Positions 1-8,325 of a stretch of 64,000 nt of DNA are shown in pieces (position 1 is the first letter of the stretch; the number at the start of each line of letters is the position of its first letter). The position numbers and the translations under genes were made by a program. This DNA is from Lysinibacillus_B sp050613145. Lineage in GTDB: Bacteria; Bacillota; Bacilli; Bacillales_A; Planococcaceae. The stretch lies in assembly GCF_050613145.1 (NCBI RefSeq), contig NZ_CP192507.1, positions 3,596,001 to 3,660,000 of the forward strand. Direction: 5' to 3'. The notes under the pieces are model-generated. The model saw nothing but the letters and a program-made list of their open reading frames with translations, made no database searches and was not told where the DNA came from.

Positions 1-664
1 TCGCTATTTCTTCTGGGTGCGCTAGTCGTTTCAAAGGATATTTAGCGGACTCTTCTTCAATATAATTTTCGCCAAATTCTTTCAAAATGTCTGTATATGT
101 TCCACTAGGGGCTACTGCATTTACTAAAATATGAGGGGCTAACTCTCTACCCAAAGCTTTTGTAAATGCATTAATACCACCTTTGGCAGCTGAATAATGT
201 GTAAACTCTTCACATCCTAAGCTACCAAGATCAGAGGAAATATTAATAATTTTCCCACTGCCTTTTTGCTTCATTCTTTTCGCTGCTTCTCTACTATTAT
301 AGAAACAACCGTACAGATGCACTTTAATCATCCGATCCCACTGTTCATCTGTTAAATCTATAATATTAGAAGACTGTGCAAATCCAGCATTGTTTATTAA
401 TACATCAATCTTGCCTAAGTGATTGTCCATGTAACGAAACATTTCTTGAACTTGTTGAGAATCCGATACATCGGCATGAAATTTTAAGGCCTGTCCCCCA
501 AACTTCTCCGCTTGCACACGGACTTCTTCTGCCTCTTTCTCGTCTCCAATGTAATTTATTAGAATATTGGCTCCTTGCTCTGCAAACGCTAATGCAATCG
601 ATCTCCCTATTCCTTTACTTGAACCTGTAATCAATACATTTTTTCCATTAAAATTCAATTCCAT
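1..664 (-). CDS. SDR family oxidoreductase (3-oxoacyl-ACP reductase-like), 3' end cut by window edge
   Basis: Reading the minus strand from ATG 664-662 gives 221 codons without a stop, running off the left edge. The Rossmann motif TGSSKGIG (residues 13-20), NNAG (91-94), a catalytic Ser region (NISSDLG) and the YSAAK active-site pair identify a classical short-chain dehydrogenase/reductase using NAD(P)H. Similarity in spirit is to FabG-type 3-oxoacyl reductases, but the substrate cannot be read from the fragment. The ATG overlaps the TAA of the upstream chemoreceptor gene by one base (TAATG), so translation is probably coupled to it, and the gene may share its c-di-GMP-controlled transcript. 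Family certain, substrate unknown. Confidence 0.9.
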   Translation of the reverse strand, partial: MELNFNGKNVLITGSSKGIGRSIALAFAEQGANILINYIGDEKEAEEVRVQAEKFGGQALKFHADVSDSQQVQEMFRYMDNHLGKIDVLINNAGFAQSSNIIDLTDEQWDRMIKVHLYGCFYNSREAAKRMKQKGSGKIINISSDLGSLGCEEFTHYSAAKGGINAFTKALGRELAPHILVNAVAPSGTYTDILKEFGENYIEEESAKYPLKRLAHPEEIA

Positions 665-2403
665 TAACGCTCGTTCTCCAATTTAAATTTAGCTACAAGT
701 GCTTGTAATTCCTCTGCCGTTTCGCCTAGTGAAGCAGAAGCCTGTGTTACTTCCTGCATCGTTACTAATTGTTGCTGTGTAGCTTCTGACACATTCGTCG
801 AGAATGCGGAAGATTTTTGTGCAGAGTGTGTAATATGATTGACCGATGCTGTCACTTCTTCTGAAGAAGCTGATATTTGTTGAGATGCTGCAGAAATTTC
901 TCTAATTTGACTTGCTACTTCTTCTGAAGAAGTTAAGATATCTTTAAAGATTTTGCCTACCTCATTTGTATATTCCATCCCAGCTTTTACATCTTCTTTT
1001 CCTTTTTCCATCACAACAAGTGAGGCATTTGAATCAGATTGAATTGTGCTAATCAAATTGTATATTTCCGTTGCTGATTGAGAGGATTGTTCTGCTAATC
1101 TTCTTACCTCATCTGCCACAACCGCAAATCCTTTACCATGTTCACCCGCTCGCGCAGCTTCAATCGCTGCATTGAGTGCGAGTAAATTCGTTTGATCTGC
1201 AATTTCCGTAATAATGTTTACAATGTCACCAATTTTATTTGTACTTACATGCAAACCATTAATTGTTTTGCCAATTTGCTCAACGGATTCATTGATTAAT
1301 TGCATTTGGGAAATAACTTGTTGAACAACATTATCCCCACGTCTTGACGCTTGCGAGGAAGAACTAGATGATTCAGCTGCACTATTTGCCGAATCTGCAA
1401 TTTGCTGTATGCCCATCGTTGTTTCTTCCATAGCAGTAGCTGTTTCTTCTGTTGTGATTAAAGATGCTTCAGCATTTTGCGTAATCTGCTCCATGTCCTT
1501 CGCAATATATGTAGAACTGTCATATACACCTGTCGCATTCACATTCAGTTGATTGGCTGCAGTAGAAATATGGTTCGACGCATTTCTAATGTTTAATATA
1601 AGATGTTGTAAATTCGAAACCATTGTTTGAATAGATTGAGATAAGTGGCCAATTTCATCATTCGTAATTTCCAAATCTACGTCCTTCAATTCTCCATTGG
1701 CTACTTGATTTGCTACCTCTACTACTTTTCCAAGTGGTTTAAGTAGTCGCACAATGAATATGTAAAGTAAGACTAATAAAATGACAAGACCAATTACTGT
1801 AATCGCAATTTGTTTGATAATACTCGATTTAATAATCGCATGAATATAATCTGCTGAATAATCAATCCCTATTAATGCAATAACTTCCCCTCTACCATCT
1901 TTAATTGGGGCAAATACTGTTCGCCATGTTCCGAAAGCATCTTCGAAAATTTCAGTCACTTCTACTTGATTATTGTCAAGTGCAAGCTTAGCTGTTTCAG
2001 TATGCTCAGGGGCTAAATCGGCAAAAGCTTCTCCTGCTTCGTATACTTCATTTAAATTGGAAGTATAACCGATTGGAATAATGTTGTTATCTTCTATTTT
2101 CCAAAGATAACTCCAACTCATAATTCCTTGTTCATTTTGGATAGTATCTAACTGATTTTGTACTTTCTGGAAAACTTGATCTTCCTCACCTTTTACAGAT
2201 AATAAAGATTCGATTTCTTCCTGATCAAGGGTCATTGCTGTTAGAATCCCTACACTTTTCAGTTCTTGCTCAAGGTCTGCATCCATGCGATTATTTAGTT
2301 CATTAATACTCTGAAATGTAATAATAGTAGTAAGTACTAAAACAATGCTAGAAACAATCAATAACAATCTGTTCTTTAATGACATACCCTTTATAAATTT
2401 CAA
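664..2403 (-). CDS. methyl-accepting chemotaxis protein with extracytoplasmic sensor
   Basis: 579-residue transmembrane chemoreceptor. The start is TTG at 2403-2401, chosen because AGGGAGGT lies at the right distance upstream; the next ATG would begin at MSLKNRLL. TM1 spans about residues 11-31, a periplasm-side sensor of about 160 residues follows, and TM2 lies at about 195-217. A HAMP linker (KPLGKVVEVANQVANGEL) leads to a signalling coiled coil with the CheA/CheW-binding tip DQTNLLALNAAIEAARAGE and many Glu/Gln pairs for methylation. The ligand is unknown. A c-di-GMP-I riboswitch and its own promoter lie in the 560-bp leader, so expression probably follows the second messenger. The gene is coupled to the SDR gene downstream. 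Confidence 0.93.
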   Translation of the reverse strand: MKFIKGMSLKNRLLLIVSSIVLVLTTIITFQSINELNNRMDADLEQELKSVGILTAMTLDQEEIESLLSVKGEEDQVFQKVQNQLDTIQNEQGIMSWSYLWKIEDNNIIPIGYTSNLNEVYEAGEAFADLAPEHTETAKLALDNNQVEVTEIFEDAFGTWRTVFAPIKDGRGEVIALIGIDYSADYIHAIIKSSIIKQIAITVIGLVILLVLLYIFIVRLLKPLGKVVEVANQVANGELKDVDLEITNDEIGHLSQSIQTMVSNLQHLILNIRNASNHISTAANQLNVNATGVYDSSTYIAKDMEQITQNAEASLITTEETATAMEETTMGIQQIADSANSAAESSSSSSQASRRGDNVVQQVISQMQLINESVEQIGKTINGLHVSTNKIGDIVNIITEIADQTNLLALNAAIEAARAGEHGKGFAVVADEVRRLAEQSSQSATEIYNLISTIQSDSNASLVVMEKGKEDVKAGMEYTNEVGKIFKDILTSSEEVASQIREISAASQQISASSEEVTASVNHITHSAQKSSAFSTNVSEATQQQLVTMQEVTQASASLGETAEELQALVAKFKLENER

Positions 2404-2544
2404 AATTTTTACCTCCCTACTTTTTTAATGATTATACTTTTTTAATGAATGACAGCCTTTAATATAATGATAATATTTTGTAAAAAAACTACACATACAA
2501 CATTCCATTTAACTAGTTGCCATTAAGTTTGAAATAGAGACAAA

Positions 2545-2571
2545 TAAAAAAGCCTATTTAAATAATAGGCT
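2545..2571 (-). terminator. hairpin terminator in the leader of the chemoreceptor gene
   Basis: On the minus strand AGCCTATT and AATAGGCT form an 8-bp stem with a 5-nt loop, followed by six T. It lies about 190 nt after the riboswitch aptamer and about 140 nt before the TTG start, so it may be the switchable terminator of the c-di-GMP leader or simply an attenuator. No alternative antiterminator pairing was worked out. Confidence 0.7.
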
Positions 2572-2756
2572 ACTAGGAAACTTGTAATAACTTCATCATA
2601 TATGTTGATTATCTATTTTTAGATTAAAAATGGTGGAAGAGTGATTTACCATCTATATTTTAGCTACCTTCTAGAATAGGAAATAGCTTGTATTCGTAAA
2701 TAAATGGCATACTTTTTCACTAATCAACAGACGTATAACCGACTATTACTAATATC

Positions 2757-2843
2757 CTTTTGCAGTTCAGCCATCCTAGCATCCAACACCTTAGACCTGT
2801 AACTTTGCGTCTCTATCTTTCAATAGATTTGCCTATCATCACC
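2757..2843 (-). ncRNA. cyclic di-GMP-I (GEMM-I) riboswitch
   Basis: The minus strand carries the hallmark order of a GEMM-I aptamer: GATAGGCAAA, a short hairpin with a GAAA tetraloop (UCUAUUGAAAGAUAGA), GACGCAAAG, then the second helix with the receptor half GUCUAAGG and its partner AGGAUGGC, closing near CUGAACUGC. The GGCAAA and GACGCAAAG strands flank the c-di-GMP pocket in the known structures. It starts at the predicted transcription start of the chemoreceptor transcript. Whether it turns expression on or off cannot be read here. Confidence 0.9.
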
Positions 2844-2846
2844 CTT

Positions 2847-2875
2847 AAATTACCATAAAGCATTTATTCAGTCAA
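2847..2875 (-). promoter_or_regulatory. SigA-type promoter of the riboswitch-chemoreceptor transcript
   Basis: On the minus strand TTGACT (2875-2870) and TAATTT (2852-2847) are separated by 17 bp. The predicted start falls at about 2840, right at the 5' edge of the GEMM aptamer, which supports both calls. Confidence 0.65.
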
Positions 2876-2963
2876 TTTATTACTGAAATTAACTAATTGG
2901 TTACATGAATACACCTACATACTTCCTTAAAGGGCGAACAAATTTTGGCGTTAAACCAAACTT

Positions 2964-3530
2964 TTATTTGATCGAGATTTTTATAATTGGCTCATATTTA
3001 GGAGTTTGTTCCATATTTGTTTTATACAATACGATTTCGTCTACATGAAAAGATAACGGCTTAGCTTGAAAGGGATTATACTCTGCTAATAGCCCCTTAT
3101 CGAACCCTTCAGCACTAGACCATTTCCGTGCGAATGTAATATGAGGGTGGTACGGACGCGTATCTAACGTAAATCCAGCATCTAAACATTGTTGATGCAC
3201 AATTGCTTGCAGTTGAAATAGTGCACGTTCCTCATTTACTGCTCCCCAAAAAATTCGCGGTGTTTGCTCATTGCCGAAAATATTAAGCCTTGTAATTTGC
3301 AAAGAAAAGCTTTGCCCTTTCGTCATAGCGTCACCTACTAAATCAATCACTGTTTGAAGTTTTTGCTCCTCTACAGCACCGAGAAAAGCTAAAGTAATAT
3401 GATAATCATCCATATGTACCCAGCGGTTAAACTGGAAAATATGTTTTACATGCAGCATCTCCGCATGAATGATTTTCTTAATCGTATCCGGTAATGGCAC
3501 GGCCCAAAAATAATGTGGATTTTTACTCAT
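2964..3530 (-). CDS. thpR: RNA 2',3'-cyclic phosphodiesterase (2H phosphoesterase, ThpR/LigT family)
   Basis: 188 residues, the usual ThpR length. Two HxT/S motifs define the 2H phosphoesterase fold: HITLAFLG near residue 45 and HPHITFAR near residue 130; the four His/Thr residues form the catalytic site that hydrolyses 2',3'-cyclic phosphodiester ends of RNA (tRNA 2'-5' ligase/CPDase family). No signal peptide, so it is cytoplasmic. GAGGGATCAA precedes the ATG. It is monocistronic: 430 bp and a riboswitch promoter separate it from the chemoreceptor gene downstream, and a terminator from the thioesterase gene lies upstream. The biological substrate in bacilli is not settled. Confidence 0.88.
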   Translation of the reverse strand: MSKNPHYFWAVPLPDTIKKIIHAEMLHVKHIFQFNRWVHMDDYHITLAFLGAVEEQKLQTVIDLVGDAMTKGQSFSLQITRLNIFGNEQTPRIFWGAVNEERALFQLQAIVHQQCLDAGFTLDTRPYHPHITFARKWSSAEGFDKGLLAEYNPFQAKPLSFHVDEIVLYKTNMEQTPKYEPIIKISIK

Positions 3531-3681
3531 TTGATCCCTCTTTTTAATATATATTTTGATTTCTATTACTAAAAATGATCAATATATTAATCCCCTTCAT
3601 TCATATTGTTAGCCATATTGTTCATCATTATGTTCACTAGTTTTCGTCATTTAAGATGATTGCAACTATCCATATGAAGAA

Positions 3682-3712
3682 AGCCCGAAAAGCTTTATCG
3701 CATTTTCGGGCT
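3682..3712 (-). terminator. rho-independent terminator after the thioesterase gene
   Basis: AGCCCGAAAA and TTTTCGGGCT form a 10-bp stem; on the minus strand it is followed by a T-rich TTCTTC stretch. It sits about 45 bp past the stop codon of the hotdog thioesterase gene. Confidence 0.75.
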
Positions 3713-3757
3713 ACAGTAGTTATGATACGATTGAAGTAACGGTAATGGCTCTAGTTT

Positions 3758-4246
3758 TTATTCTTCCTTCCGAAATGTCTTAGGCATTAACACAACGATT
3801 ACTTCTCCCGTTACAACGAGTTGATCGTCCGCAAATACTTCGGTGTACACTTTATACTTTTTCGGATGAATTTCTTCTATAATACCGATTGCCTTTAATG
3901 GTCCGCCCATTGGGGTCGGTTGTTTATAATTTACTTGTAAGGAGCTTGTTACAAAGCGCGGTGGATTCACCCCGTCACCTATTTCATTGCCATTTTTACG
4001 ATGTAAATACAACGAGGCTGAGCCCGCACTATGGCAATCGATAAACGATGCGAGCAAACCGCCATATACAAACCCTGGAATTCCCCCTGTATACTCTGGC
4101 CTTGGCGTGTACATCGTAATCGTTTTCTCACCAAGCCAGCCTGTACGAAGATGATGCCCCTGTTCATTTAATCGTCCACATCCATAGCACCAAGCTAAAT
4201 CATCTGGATAATCATCTTGAATCGCTTTTATCACTTTTTCCTCCAT
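3758..4246 (-). CDS. PaaI-type hotdog-fold thioesterase
   Basis: 162 residues from the ATG at 4246, selected because GGGGGG lies 6 nt upstream; an ATG two codons earlier sits directly on that site. A Cys pair motif (CYGCGRLN) near the N-terminus and the hotdog core GFVYGGLLASFIDCHS (GGxxAxxxD-like catalytic loop) fit the PaaI/YigI acyl-CoA thioesterase group, where the Asp activates water for thioester hydrolysis. Cytoplasmic. It lies 49 bp after the MDR reductase gene on the same strand, so the two are probably co-transcribed and may act on related acyl or enone compounds; the substrate is not predictable. Confidence 0.8.
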   Translation of the reverse strand: MEEKVIKAIQDDYPDDLAWCYGCGRLNEQGHHLRTGWLGEKTITMYTPRPEYTGGIPGFVYGGLLASFIDCHSAGSASLYLHRKNGNEIGDGVNPPRFVTSSLQVNYKQPTPMGGPLKAIGIIEEIHPKKYKVYTEVFADDQLVVTGEVIVVLMPKTFRKEE

Positions 4247-4295
4247 ATTCATCCCCCCATGTATAGAAAATCTTTAGTTTTTCCTAGTTACCCCT

Positions 4296-5288
4296 TTAGT
4301 CAATGACAAACCCGATTTTCCCTAATTGTTGTGCATTTTCTAATCGCTTGAATGCTTGTTCAAACTGCTCTAAAGGATACATTGCATCGATAATTGGCGT
4401 GATATTATGCTTCTTTATAAATTGCAGCATTTCACGAAATTCTTCTGCGCTCCCCATTGTTGAACCTAAAAGGCTAAACTGACCATAGAAAAATGCGCGA
4501 AGATTCAGTGGCACGACATCCCCTGCCGAAGCTCCAAAAGTGACGATTGTACCGCCTGGACGAAGCTGTTCTAGTGATTTATTAAACGTCGCCGCGCCTA
4601 CACATTCAATGACAAGGTCCATCTTTTCTCCACCGAGTGCCTCGTTCCAATCTGTATTGCTATCAATTGCCTGATCAGCGCCCATTTCTAACGCCCTTTT
4701 ACCCTTCTCTTCTGAGCGCGATGTCACATACACGATCGCACCAGCTGCTTTCGCAAATTGTAATAAAAACGTGGCGACACCACTACCGATACCAGGAATC
4801 AGTACCTTCATTCCTGGCTGTACACGTCCTCTCGTAAATAATGCTCGATATGCTGTAAGTGCCGCGAGAGATAATACCCCCGCTTCTTCCCATGTTAAAT
4901 GTCCCGGCTTTGGTACTACATTTTCAGCAGGAATGACAACGTATTCCGCAAAAGTACCATGAAACGGAAGACCGAGAATTTCGAATCCTTCAGGTGGCGC
5001 ATCACTCTTTTCTTTCCAGCCAAGTCCCGGATTAATGACAACTTCAGTACCCATTTGAACATCGGATACTCCTTCACCAATCGCATCAATAATCCCTGCG
5101 CCATCTGACCCGATAATAAGAGGGGGATCTGTTGGTTGATGACGGTTAAGGACAAATAAATCACGGTGATTAAGTCCGGCTGCTTTGAGCTTTACTCGAA
5201 CCTCCCCCGCTTTTGGCTGCACCTTTTCTATATCTCGATATGTAAGACCTTCAAAGCCTATTGTCTTTTCATGCACAACTGCTTTCAC
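4296..5288 (-). CDS. MDR-family zinc-independent alcohol dehydrogenase / quinone oxidoreductase-like protein
   Basis: 330 residues. GroES-like N-terminal domain with GLNHRD and GSDGAGIIDAIGEGV, then a Rossmann domain with the nucleotide-binding turn GIGSGVATFLLQFAKAAG (about residues 165-182). The catalytic zinc Cys/His pair and the four structural-zinc cysteines of true alcohol dehydrogenases are missing, which points to the NADPH-dependent quinone/enoyl reductase branch (as in B. subtilis YogA). It is first in a two-gene unit with the hotdog thioesterase. An AGGAGT-like site precedes the ATG. Substrate unknown. Confidence 0.85.
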   Translation of the reverse strand: MKAVVHEKTIGFEGLTYRDIEKVQPKAGEVRVKLKAAGLNHRDLFVLNRHQPTDPPLIIGSDGAGIIDAIGEGVSDVQMGTEVVINPGLGWKEKSDAPPEGFEILGLPFHGTFAEYVVIPAENVVPKPGHLTWEEAGVLSLAALTAYRALFTRGRVQPGMKVLIPGIGSGVATFLLQFAKAAGAIVYVTSRSEEKGKRALEMGADQAIDSNTDWNEALGGEKMDLVIECVGAATFNKSLEQLRPGGTIVTFGASAGDVVPLNLRAFFYGQFSLLGSTMGSAEEFREMLQFIKKHNITPIIDAMYPLEQFEQAFKRLENAQQLGKIGFVID

Positions 5289-5384
5289 CTATAAAACACT
5301 CCTTATTTTTCAATCAAATAAATGATTACTCTATCAAATTATCTGTTGATTTACCTCTTAATTGTTAAAGAGAACATTAGAATA

Positions 5385-5488
5385 CGTTGATTTCCGCTAC
5401 GGCTGACTCGCTTTCCGCAGGCACGGCTTTTTATTAATCATTTCACTAAAAAGCACGCTTATGATCTACTAGTATTTGTATAATCAAC
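5385..5488. repeat. small dispersed repeat with GTTGATT/AATCAAC ends (copy a)
   Basis: About 100 bp beginning CGTTGATTTCCGCT and ending ATAATCAACAC. The 7-bp ends GTTGATT (5386-5392) and AATCAAC (5482-5488) are inverted. A similar unit lies at 53282-53375, sharing both ends and an internal AAAA-CATGCTT-like segment. The GC-rich first 40 bp also match, in reverse orientation, the right module of the MITE-like elements at 14.5 and 62.4 kb. The rest of the 5289-5634 gap shows nothing else. Confidence 0.6.
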
Positions 5489-5576
5489 ACATCTATCAAA
5501 TTAGTCATAGCCTTCTATAATGATATACCAAATATACAGACTATTCAAAATTCAAACTCTTGATACGAAAAATAAA

Positions 5577-5611
5577 TAAAAAAACCCAACTCATTCATAT
5601 GAATTAGGTTT
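5577..5611 (-). terminator. rho-independent terminator after the cupin gene
   Basis: On the minus strand AAACCTAATTCAT pairs with ATGAATGAGTTGGGTTT, followed by a run of seven T. It lies 24 bp past the cupin stop codon. Confidence 0.8.
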
Positions 5612-5634
5612 CGAATGCTCACCATATAACGGTC

Positions 5635-6201
5635 TTAATGATGGTCTTCTGCACGCATTGCCTCTTCTTTCGTTACATGTACCGTGCCAAATGGGTGTTG
5701 TGGAGGAGCATAAATCGAGTACAGCTTTAGCGGGATATTCCCTGTATTCGTTAAGTTATGCCATGTGCCAGCTGGGATGATAATCGCATCATCATCATGT
5801 ACACTTCTTACAAAGTGTAACTGTTCTCTTGTTTTTCCCATTTGAATAATCCCTTGCCCCTGTTCAATCCGTACAAATTGATCCAGTTGAGGATGAATTT
5901 CGAATCCGATATCTTCCCCCGGTTGAAGGCTCATCAACGTTACTTGCAAATGCTTCCCTGTCCATAAAGCAGTCCGATACGCATCGTTCTGTTTCGATGC
6001 TTCATTAATATCTATGACAAATGGGTTTGCTCCATAATCTTTTAGCTCCATTTGATTTCTTTCCATTACTGATGGGCAAAATCCAAATTGGTAAGTGCCA
6101 TTCATTGCCGTTCCATAATTCTGTTGTCCCACACAGTTACACATTGGTACATGCATATAAGGAGGGGACGAATATGAATACATCCAAGGTGCATAGTACA
6201 T
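5635..6201 (-). CDS. single-domain cupin protein with a Tyr/Pro/Cys-rich N-terminal extension
   Basis: 188 residues. The N-terminal 45 residues are rich in Tyr, Pro, Met and Cys (MYYAPWMYSYSSPPYMHV, two Cys at CNC), a composition seen in spore-coat-associated proteins. From about residue 52 the conserved block MELKDYGANPFVIDINEAS starts a mannose-6-phosphate-isomerase-like cupin, with motif 1 GEDIGFEIHPQLDQFVRIEQG and motif 2 IPAGTWHNLTNTG holding the metal-binding His/Glu set. AAAGGGTGG precedes the ATG. It is monocistronic, divergent from the next chemoreceptor. The enzymatic role is unknown; the coat location is an inference from composition only. Confidence 0.85.
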   Translation of the reverse strand: MYYAPWMYSYSSPPYMHVPMCNCVGQQNYGTAMNGTYQFGFCPSVMERNQMELKDYGANPFVIDINEASKQNDAYRTALWTGKHLQVTLMSLQPGEDIGFEIHPQLDQFVRIEQGQGIIQMGKTREQLHFVRSVHDDDAIIIPAGTWHNLTNTGNIPLKLYSIYAPPQHPFGTVHVTKEEAMRAEDHH

Positions 6202-6430
6202 TTTCTTCCACCCTTTCGTACATTTCTCAAATTATCCTATGCAACGCGGTCAAAGAACGTACTTAATAATCATGTGATAACTATACGAGATTATTATCCT
6301 GTGACTTTTTTCGCACATTTTTTTCTTGAACAGGTAAAAAATATATTTAACTAAATTTAAAAACCTCCAATTAGCATTATAATAAAACAATAGATATAGA
6401 TATTTATGGAAAAGTTAAGGGGAGCTTATC

Positions 6431-8134
6431 ATGCGTATTACTCAATTAAAATCAGTAAAGAAAAAAATTTTAGTGGGGTTCGGTATTGTTTTATTACTTA
6501 TGCTAACGTTATCGAGCTATCTTATTTTGACAATGAAGTACATTCATCAAAAAACAGAAATCGTCATTAAAGATGAAGTGAACTTACTCGTATTAGATGA
6601 AACAATGGCATTCAATATTTCACAAAAAATTGCATTAGCACGTGGATATGTACTTACAGGCGATACGAGTTATAAAGAGGAATTTGAACGATATAGCCAA
6701 CAAACAATTGATTTAGAACAACAGCTAATCGAGCACTCAGATTCCGATAAAGTAAAAAATCTTATTCAATTAGGTCAACAGTGGCAGAATACGGTTGAAA
6801 ATGAGATATTTCCTTTATATGACCAAGGAGATGCAGCTGCAGCGATTGCCTTATTAAGTGGTGAGGCACAAATACAAGCACGGGAATTAATGACAGGCTA
6901 CAATGAAATGACGGCTAACCGCGAAGCAATAATGGCAAAGCAAGGGGATGAAATTAGCCAATTAGGCACTAGTATTATGATGATCAATATTATTTTCATT
7001 ACAATCATCGTGATTATTGGCTTGCTTATTGCTCTCTATGTCACAAACAGCATTGTTAAACCAGTTAACCGTGTTATGCACCGACTCCAAAAAATTGCCG
7101 ATGGAGATTTGAGTGATCAAGCACTTACAGTCAACTTAAAAGATGAAATTGGTGTGCTAATGCATGCTACCAATGCTGTCAGCGAAAACAATAATAAACT
7201 ACTTCAGCAAATTCAACAGGCTGCAGATCACCTATATCAAGGTAGCCAGGAAATTTCATACTCAACAACAGAAGTGAGTAATGGCTCTGAACAGATTGCC
7301 ATGACCATGACTGAGCTAGCAACAGGTGCGGAGGCACAAGCAAATCTATCAGGGGAAATGGTGAGCAAGATTGAATCATTCACACAAAACATCAATGAAA
7401 TTAATGACAACGGACAAAAAATGACGATTCAATCGGATGAAATTCTCGAAATGACAACTCATGGTCAGCAATTGATGAATCAATCGCTTTCTCAAATGGC
7501 AATGATTAATGATGTCTTTAAAATATCTGTTGTTAACGTACAAGAACTAGGAAAACAATCACAAGAAATTTATCAACTCGTTGCGGTCATCGAAGAAATT
7601 TCAGCCCAAACAAATTTACTTGCACTGAATGCTGCTATTGAGGCAGCTCGGGCCGGAGAAGCTGGAAAGGGCTTTGCTGTTGTGGCATCTGAAGTAAAAA
7701 AATTAGCGGAACAAGTTTCACATTCTGTTGTCAATATCACTCAAATTATCGATAAAATTCAGTTCGAAACACGTACTGTAACAGACTCGCTTCAAAATGG
7801 CTATACAGAGATTGAAAAAGGCTCTGAACAGATGCGAGTAACAAGCGAAACCTTTGATAAAATCAATCAAGCTATTCATCTCGTTACACAAAATATTCAA
7901 GATACATCTCACCGTATCAATCAAGTAACAGCAGACAGTGAGAATGTCGGCAAAATAATTGAAGAAATTGCCGCTGTAACTGAAGAAGCAGCGGCAGGTA
8001 TTGAAGAAACAGCTGCTTCTGCTGAACAATCAAGTAGTTCCCTACAAGAAGTAGCAAATCGTGCTCACCAGCTTCTCGAAACAGCTGAACAAATGAAAGC
8101 AGGCATCCATCGTTATAAGCTAAGAGGTGAATAA
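6431..8134 (+). CDS. methyl-accepting chemotaxis protein with helical-bundle (4HB/CHASE3-like) sensor
   Basis: 567 residues. TM1 at about 14-35, then an all-helical sensor of about 150 residues (FNISQKIALARGYVLTGD is typical of 4HB/CHASE3 ligand domains), TM2 at about 182-205, HAMP (KPVNRVMHRLQKIADGDL) and a signalling domain with tip AQTNLLALNAAIEAARAGEAGKG. The C-terminus has Glu-rich repeats (EEAAAGIEETAASAEQSS) suited to methylation. AAGGGGAGC lies 6 nt before the ATG, and a strong terminator follows. Ligand unknown; it signals through CheA/CheW at the membrane. No c-di-GMP riboswitch was found upstream. Confidence 0.93.
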   Translation: MRITQLKSVKKKILVGFGIVLLLMLTLSSYLILTMKYIHQKTEIVIKDEVNLLVLDETMAFNISQKIALARGYVLTGDTSYKEEFERYSQQTIDLEQQLIEHSDSDKVKNLIQLGQQWQNTVENEIFPLYDQGDAAAAIALLSGEAQIQARELMTGYNEMTANREAIMAKQGDEISQLGTSIMMINIIFITIIVIIGLLIALYVTNSIVKPVNRVMHRLQKIADGDLSDQALTVNLKDEIGVLMHATNAVSENNNKLLQQIQQAADHLYQGSQEISYSTTEVSNGSEQIAMTMTELATGAEAQANLSGEMVSKIESFTQNINEINDNGQKMTIQSDEILEMTTHGQQLMNQSLSQMAMINDVFKISVVNVQELGKQSQEIYQLVAVIEEISAQTNLLALNAAIEAARAGEAGKGFAVVASEVKKLAEQVSHSVVNITQIIDKIQFETRTVTDSLQNGYTEIEKGSEQMRVTSETFDKINQAIHLVTQNIQDTSHRINQVTADSENVGKIIEEIAAVTEEAAAGIEETAASAEQSSSSLQEVANRAHQLLETAEQMKAGIHRYKLRGE

Positions 8135-8184
8135 AAAACCACTACTACAAATGATATACAAAATTTCACGATTTAAAAATTTTG

Positions 8185-8213
8185 GGCCAGTGCATAGATG
8201 TACTGGTCTTTTT
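8185..8213 (+). terminator. rho-independent terminator after the chemoreceptor gene
   Basis: GGCCAGTGCA and TGTACTGGTC form a 10-bp stem (with wobble pairs) around a TAGA loop, followed by TTTTT. It lies 50 bp past the stop codon of the chemoreceptor. Confidence 0.85.
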
Positions 8214-8325
8214 GATGGATAGGAAAGTATATGTTTTCAAGGAACAACACATAAGAATATACATATTTCCCGCACATATAATTTACAGAATCGGTCTCCG
8301 ATTACTCTAGATAGAAAGAAGGATC

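Noticed and set aside
6340..6430. Search for a SigD (flagellar) promoter before the chemoreceptor genes
   Set aside because: No convincing TAAA-N15-GCCGATAA match was found upstream of any of the three receptor genes.
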